In this document: piece after piece, positions 40,701 to 44,116 of the stretch
Layout of the letters: every line of letters begins with the position of its first letter
Position numbering within the stretch: the first letter of the stretch is position 1
Assembly: GCA_001579985.1 (NCBI GenBank)
Contig: LRSR01007817.1
Span: forward strand, 1 to 44,116
Length of the DNA: 44,116 nt
DNA from: Hypsibius dujardini
Taxonomy: Eukaryota; Tardigrada; Eutardigrada; Parachela; Hypsibiidae
Direction of reading: 5' to 3'
Position numbers and translations under genes: made by a program
The notes under the pieces: generated by a model
Seen by the model: the letters and a program-made list of their open reading frames with translations, nothing else
Databases searched by the model: none
Told to the model about the DNA's origin: nothing

Positions 40701-41985
40701 ATTTTATTGGTCAGGATCTGAAAACTTTTTGTTAAAAATTCTGCCAAAAACAGCTTTCATATCCTGACCGATGACATTTATTTTGAAAATCATCATAATT
40801 ATGGCTCTTTTAAAAACCCATAGCGGAGACGGTTTGGATTCCCCCTAAAAAATCTTCCCAAGTAAGACTTATTGAGATTAGTTTCGCAAAATTATTCCAA
40901 CTACTCCTACAAATCGCACGAGGTCACAGAAAATTCACCCAGTTAAAATACAATTGGAAATATTGTATGAAAAATCATCTCGTTACCGTAGTACTCTTTC
41001 CGACTAGTGCGCCTTTGCCGATGGAGCCCCGTATCTTTTGCTGAGCGAAGAGAGCGTCGCCGAGTTTAGCACTCACCTGGAGGAGCCGGTTAGCTGGAAC
41101 AACTTCCGGCCTAACATTCTCGTCGCTGGCTGCACTCCTTATGCCGAGGTATTATTCTCTTCCATCCGGCTATTTCAAGAAGAATTATAATTTGTGGCTT
41201 TACTGAAAACAGTCGAAAAAATTTTAGCAACTGTTTTTTTCCGCGTAGGACGCTTGGAGGACATTCAGTATAGGAGAGGCTCAGTTCCGGAATGCCAAAC
41301 TTTGTACCAGGTAGCGTCAATAAAACACTTCTCCAGCAGCGCCGTTTAAATAAACTGCTTGGATGGAAATACAGTATTAAATAAATTTAGATCTACCGGC
41401 AAAGTATATTTCAATGAAAAATGTATTTTATTAAACGAGAAGATACATTTGTAGCATTTCAATGAAGATTTTAAATAAAATATTGTACTATTTAAAGTAA
41501 ATTTAGTGATTTAAATACAATATGCTGTGAAATATGGATTTCTATCTTTGTGACTCTTTCGGCAAATAAAATAAAAATACACAATATTTAAAAGCATATC
41601 CCGCGGTTTGACTTTTTATTTAAAATGTCTTTCAAACATATTCCAACAACACCATCCGTCAACTATAATGTTTAAGTGCAGTTTTAATTGTACTTTCCAT
41701 TGCAATAACAGGTGCACAATGACGACAGTTGATCCGCAGAAGGGCGATTTCTCTCGGAAGGACGTCCTGCAGACACTAAAGAAGTGCGCATACCCCGTAA
41801 CAATTCATGAAATTAATTTAATTAACTTGGCCTAAAAGTTTTGCATTAATTTTTGCAGGTATCGAATGAATCAGTCTCCGGAATGGCAGACCGTCTACGA
41901 AAATAATCCGCTCATTTCAATCAATTTGGGCCTAAACAAGGCCGGGATTGTCGCAGTGGGAGACGCAGTTCGACAAACTTCTTGA
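37743..41985 (+). CDS. Mitochondrial amidoxime-reducing component (mARC)-like MOSC-domain protein
   Basis: Seven exons: 37743-38152, 38802-38978, 39786-39960, 41008-41148, 41249-41310, 41712-41783, 41859-41985; 387 residues, frame intact. Residues about 31-49 are a hydrophobic anchor preceding a basic KKLR, as in mARC proteins of the outer mitochondrial membrane. The MOSC N-terminal barrel begins with QLSIYPIKSCRGILV. The MOSC core includes FADGAPYLLLSEESV, NNFRPNILVAG, YAEDAW and RCTMTTVDPQKGDFSRK. Cys323 in that last motif aligns with the cysteine that binds the molybdenum cofactor in human mARC (Cys273). The family reduces N-hydroxylated compounds with cytochrome b5 and its reductase. It is about 50 residues longer than human mARC1, mostly in an N-terminal extension and linker. 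Intron 2 holds copy B of the inverted-repeat element. Confidence 0.9.
39002..39722 (-). mobile_element. Non-autonomous inverted-repeat element, copy B
   Basis: The reverse complement matches copy A (5163-5839) throughout: tips GGCACG/GTGCC, the outer ATAATAATACRAATT block, an AACGAAATGTA segment, AAACAAAC followed by AGTTAATTTTCA, TTTACGTAATGT, TTTAACTCGGAAA and GAATATTGAAATATT. It is 721 bases long, differing from copy A mainly by small insertions or deletions. It lies in intron 2 of the mARC-like gene and ends 63 bases before exon 3. No coding capacity is seen. Confidence 0.75.
40018..40345 (-). repeat. Degenerate GACA-rich region in mARC-like intron 3
   Basis: CAGACAGACA, ACAGACAAA and related words scattered over about 330 bases, less regular than the hillarin tracts. 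Confidence 0.65.
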
Positions 41986-42159
41986 GGGTTACAGTTTTAT
42001 ATATTAAATGTCGTACGCTTGTTCAGTTTTTAACGTCTTTTCAACCTCATATTGCGAATGCAGGTTTGTGCAATTATTCCGCGTACACTGTTGAAAGAGT
42101 GGTTCATTATTCTGGTCCCCGCGAGCTGTGGGAAGTGTTCGTTGATAAACTCTTTTGGG

Positions 42160-42165
42160 AATAAA
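42160..42165 (+). terminator. Probable polyadenylation signal of the mARC-like gene
   Basis: AATAAA 175 bases after the TGA stop at 41983-41985, followed by AT-rich sequence. Confidence 0.45.
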
Positions 42166-42299
42166 ATAATGAACTTAGATCTACTAAACACTTCCCAACT
42201 TATTTTCAAGTCAACTACAAAAATAGTAAATATCAAATATAATAAAAGTGTTAGTCGATTCGGCGACAATTCATTTCTGGGGAAGAATAATAGGTTTTA

Positions 42300-44116
42300 G
42301 GGGAATTTTTGACAAGAATTTCTAGCGTAATATTTTATTTCTTTCGCACTAATTTGCATGTGTGAAAATATAAATAACTAAATTACTGTAAACAAAAATG
42401 TAAAATTTGTTCATGCTGTTCACTTCAGTTTTGGATTTGATTTTTTCTCCAATCTAAACAAACACGTCATTGAGTTGTTGAGTCCATTGTGTATTAATCT
42501 GAAAACGTGTCAGCACGAAATGCTGGCAGTGTTGGGCGCTATGTCGCCTTCTGATTACATATTCCCAGGGTGAAAAATGTAGGAACGGCTCGTGGTGCGG
42601 CGTTGACGAGCGTTTATAAATAAAAACAACACATGGAGGTATTCATGTGCGATAACTTCTGAAGATACGATATTTTTCCATATGTTTAATGTTCACTAGG
42701 GCTAAGTTCATGCAGTCATAGCACTGCAACGTTAGACCTAACAAACAGTATATAAACGTGAACAGTTTTCACAAACATTTAGAGAAATACAATATAGCAA
42801 TATATATAATATACTATATATTTACATATTACATTACAGATCACCAACAGTGGTCTCCTTCTCTAAGAATGTTCCGCCCATCATGGACGACACTAGAAGA
42901 ACATGAGGTACCCTCATGAGCCGCTCATAAATTTGGTAGTATCCAATAGCAGGGAGCACGAAGGTAGCTTACCAAAACCCATTACGCCCATCATACTGCA
43001 CAGGAGAACCAACAGGGATGCCATCGAGAAATTCATCCTTGTGTCCACTCTCCCGTTATTTGAATTCAGCAAAACGCTGGAAAGAGTTGTCGGGTTTGGG
43101 GAATTACTGCCTCTCTTTCAGAAAATGTTAAGTAGAAATGGAAGTGCTATTGACTGATGGTAAATTCCGACATTCTGCCTAAATTATTGCGCTTCCAATT
43201 AGACATGAAAATGTAAACCTTGTGATAGGTAGGGCGTGTAATAACCGCTAATTGTTCCTTCATACCGGATTATGCGTTTATATGGTGTAGTTGCGATGCC
43301 TTGCTATGTCTTGTCATCGGCGTAAAATGCGCGCCCCCCAGCGGAGACTATTCGTCTCGAGATAGCGCGCATGTTATAAATATCATTACATCTGCAGATG
43401 GAATTTTCCCGTTATCAGTCACTATGGAAGGGTGAGTCTCAAAATCAAAACAAAGGGTACTAGAGTTTATTTTATTTTTGATTCTATAATGTTTAGTCAC
43501 GGCCATTAGCTCATTTGTACCATGGACTGCACTGCCTTTTAGTTTCGCAGGAAAGACCGGATTAAATGAGCAAGCCGCAGCGCCGCGAACTATCATTATC
43601 ATCATTCCCTGTTAGGAAAACTTAGATTTTATAAATACAGTTCGGATGTATTATATTGGTGCTATAAACGTTGATGTATAATGGTTGTACTGTACTCATC
43701 TCAGCAGTATTTATTATCATGGCAACGTGGCCATATTATGACATTTTAATATAATTGTCGAAGTTAGTATATTGTAATACTACAGTATTACATGAATTTG
43801 AACGAAAAAGACTGGAGAATGTGTTGTATGGGGCGAAGTATTAACGTATTTTCTAAAATTTTAACTTCATGTGCCTCCCAGCATTTTAATTGGTGTTTTA
43901 ATTTACGAATTAGAAAGAAAACCCTAAAAACATGGAAGTTTTAATATTCTTATGATGTGTATTTAAAACACACTAGCTAACACCAGGGTATGCAACTGAA
44001 CAACCATACCAAACAACTGAATGACTTGTTACATTTATTCTTGAGATTTCATTTAACATGCGATGCAGGAGATACAATCAACGAGAAGATTGAGTACACT
44101 GGAGGGTCCAGGGTAT
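42300..44116. other. Terminal region without a supported gene
   Basis: A TATATAAA word lies at 42749-42756 with an 84-codon open frame from ATG 42903 to 43157. That frame resembles no family I know and has no clear splice partner. A short ATGGAAGG followed by a GTGAGT donor occurs at 43424, which could begin a gene continuing past the window, but no coding evidence supports it. The remainder is AT-rich. Confidence 0.3.

Noticed and set aside
42903-43157. 84-codon open frame starting with ATG near a TATA-like word
   Set aside because: No recognisable domain, no splice partner, and the length is within chance for this composition; not called as a gene.

Overview
The window is animal nuclear DNA. 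Every confident gene is split by short GT...AG introns, and the intergenic and intronic DNA is AT-rich and full of microsatellites. The gene set (a hillarin/KY-type LIM-transglutaminase-like protein, CUB-CUB-LDLa-trypsin proteases, an AQP11/12-like aquaporin, a mARC-like MOSC protein) fits an invertebrate, most likely an arthropod or other ecdysozoan. I cannot name the species. No bacterial, viral, rRNA or tRNA gene was recognised.

Layout. (1) 1-13185: two tandem, same-strand secreted serine proteases. Each reconstructs to exactly 571 residues (signal peptide, CUB, CUB, LDLa, trypsin domain), with 19 and 20 coding exons at matching positions. (2) 14499-28276: one hillarin-like gene, 11 coding exons, 827 residues. 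Its introns carry large TGTC/GACA tetranucleotide tracts and two tandemly duplicated AT-rich units. (3) 35057-29935, minus strand: an iPLA2-gamma/PNPLA8-like patatin phospholipase ending in an unusual array of 17-residue repeats; its 5' end is unresolved. (4) 36181-37228: a two-exon unorthodox aquaporin (287 residues), divergent from the phospholipase. (5) 37743-41985: a seven-exon mARC-like MOSC protein (387 residues). (6) 42300-44116: no gene I can support.

The reading frame is unbroken across all proposed splice junctions in the two proteases, the hillarin gene, the aquaporin and the mARC gene, which is the main support for these models. The genes do not look like one pathway; apart from the tandem proteases they are ordinary neighbours.

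The most notable signals outside the genes are repeats. A ~0.7 kb inverted-repeat element is present twice, in opposite orientations, in introns of unrelated genes (5163-5839 and 39002-39722). A ~365 bp foldback element with near-perfect 59 bp arms lies in a phospholipase intron (32364-32728). A further candidate element with GGAGGTTGCGCT ends lies at 28855-29696, beside two perfect palindromes. A degenerate array with a 20 bp period lies at about 191-490. Complementary TGTC and GACA tracts sit close on both sides of hillarin exon 4, and again around exons 7-10.
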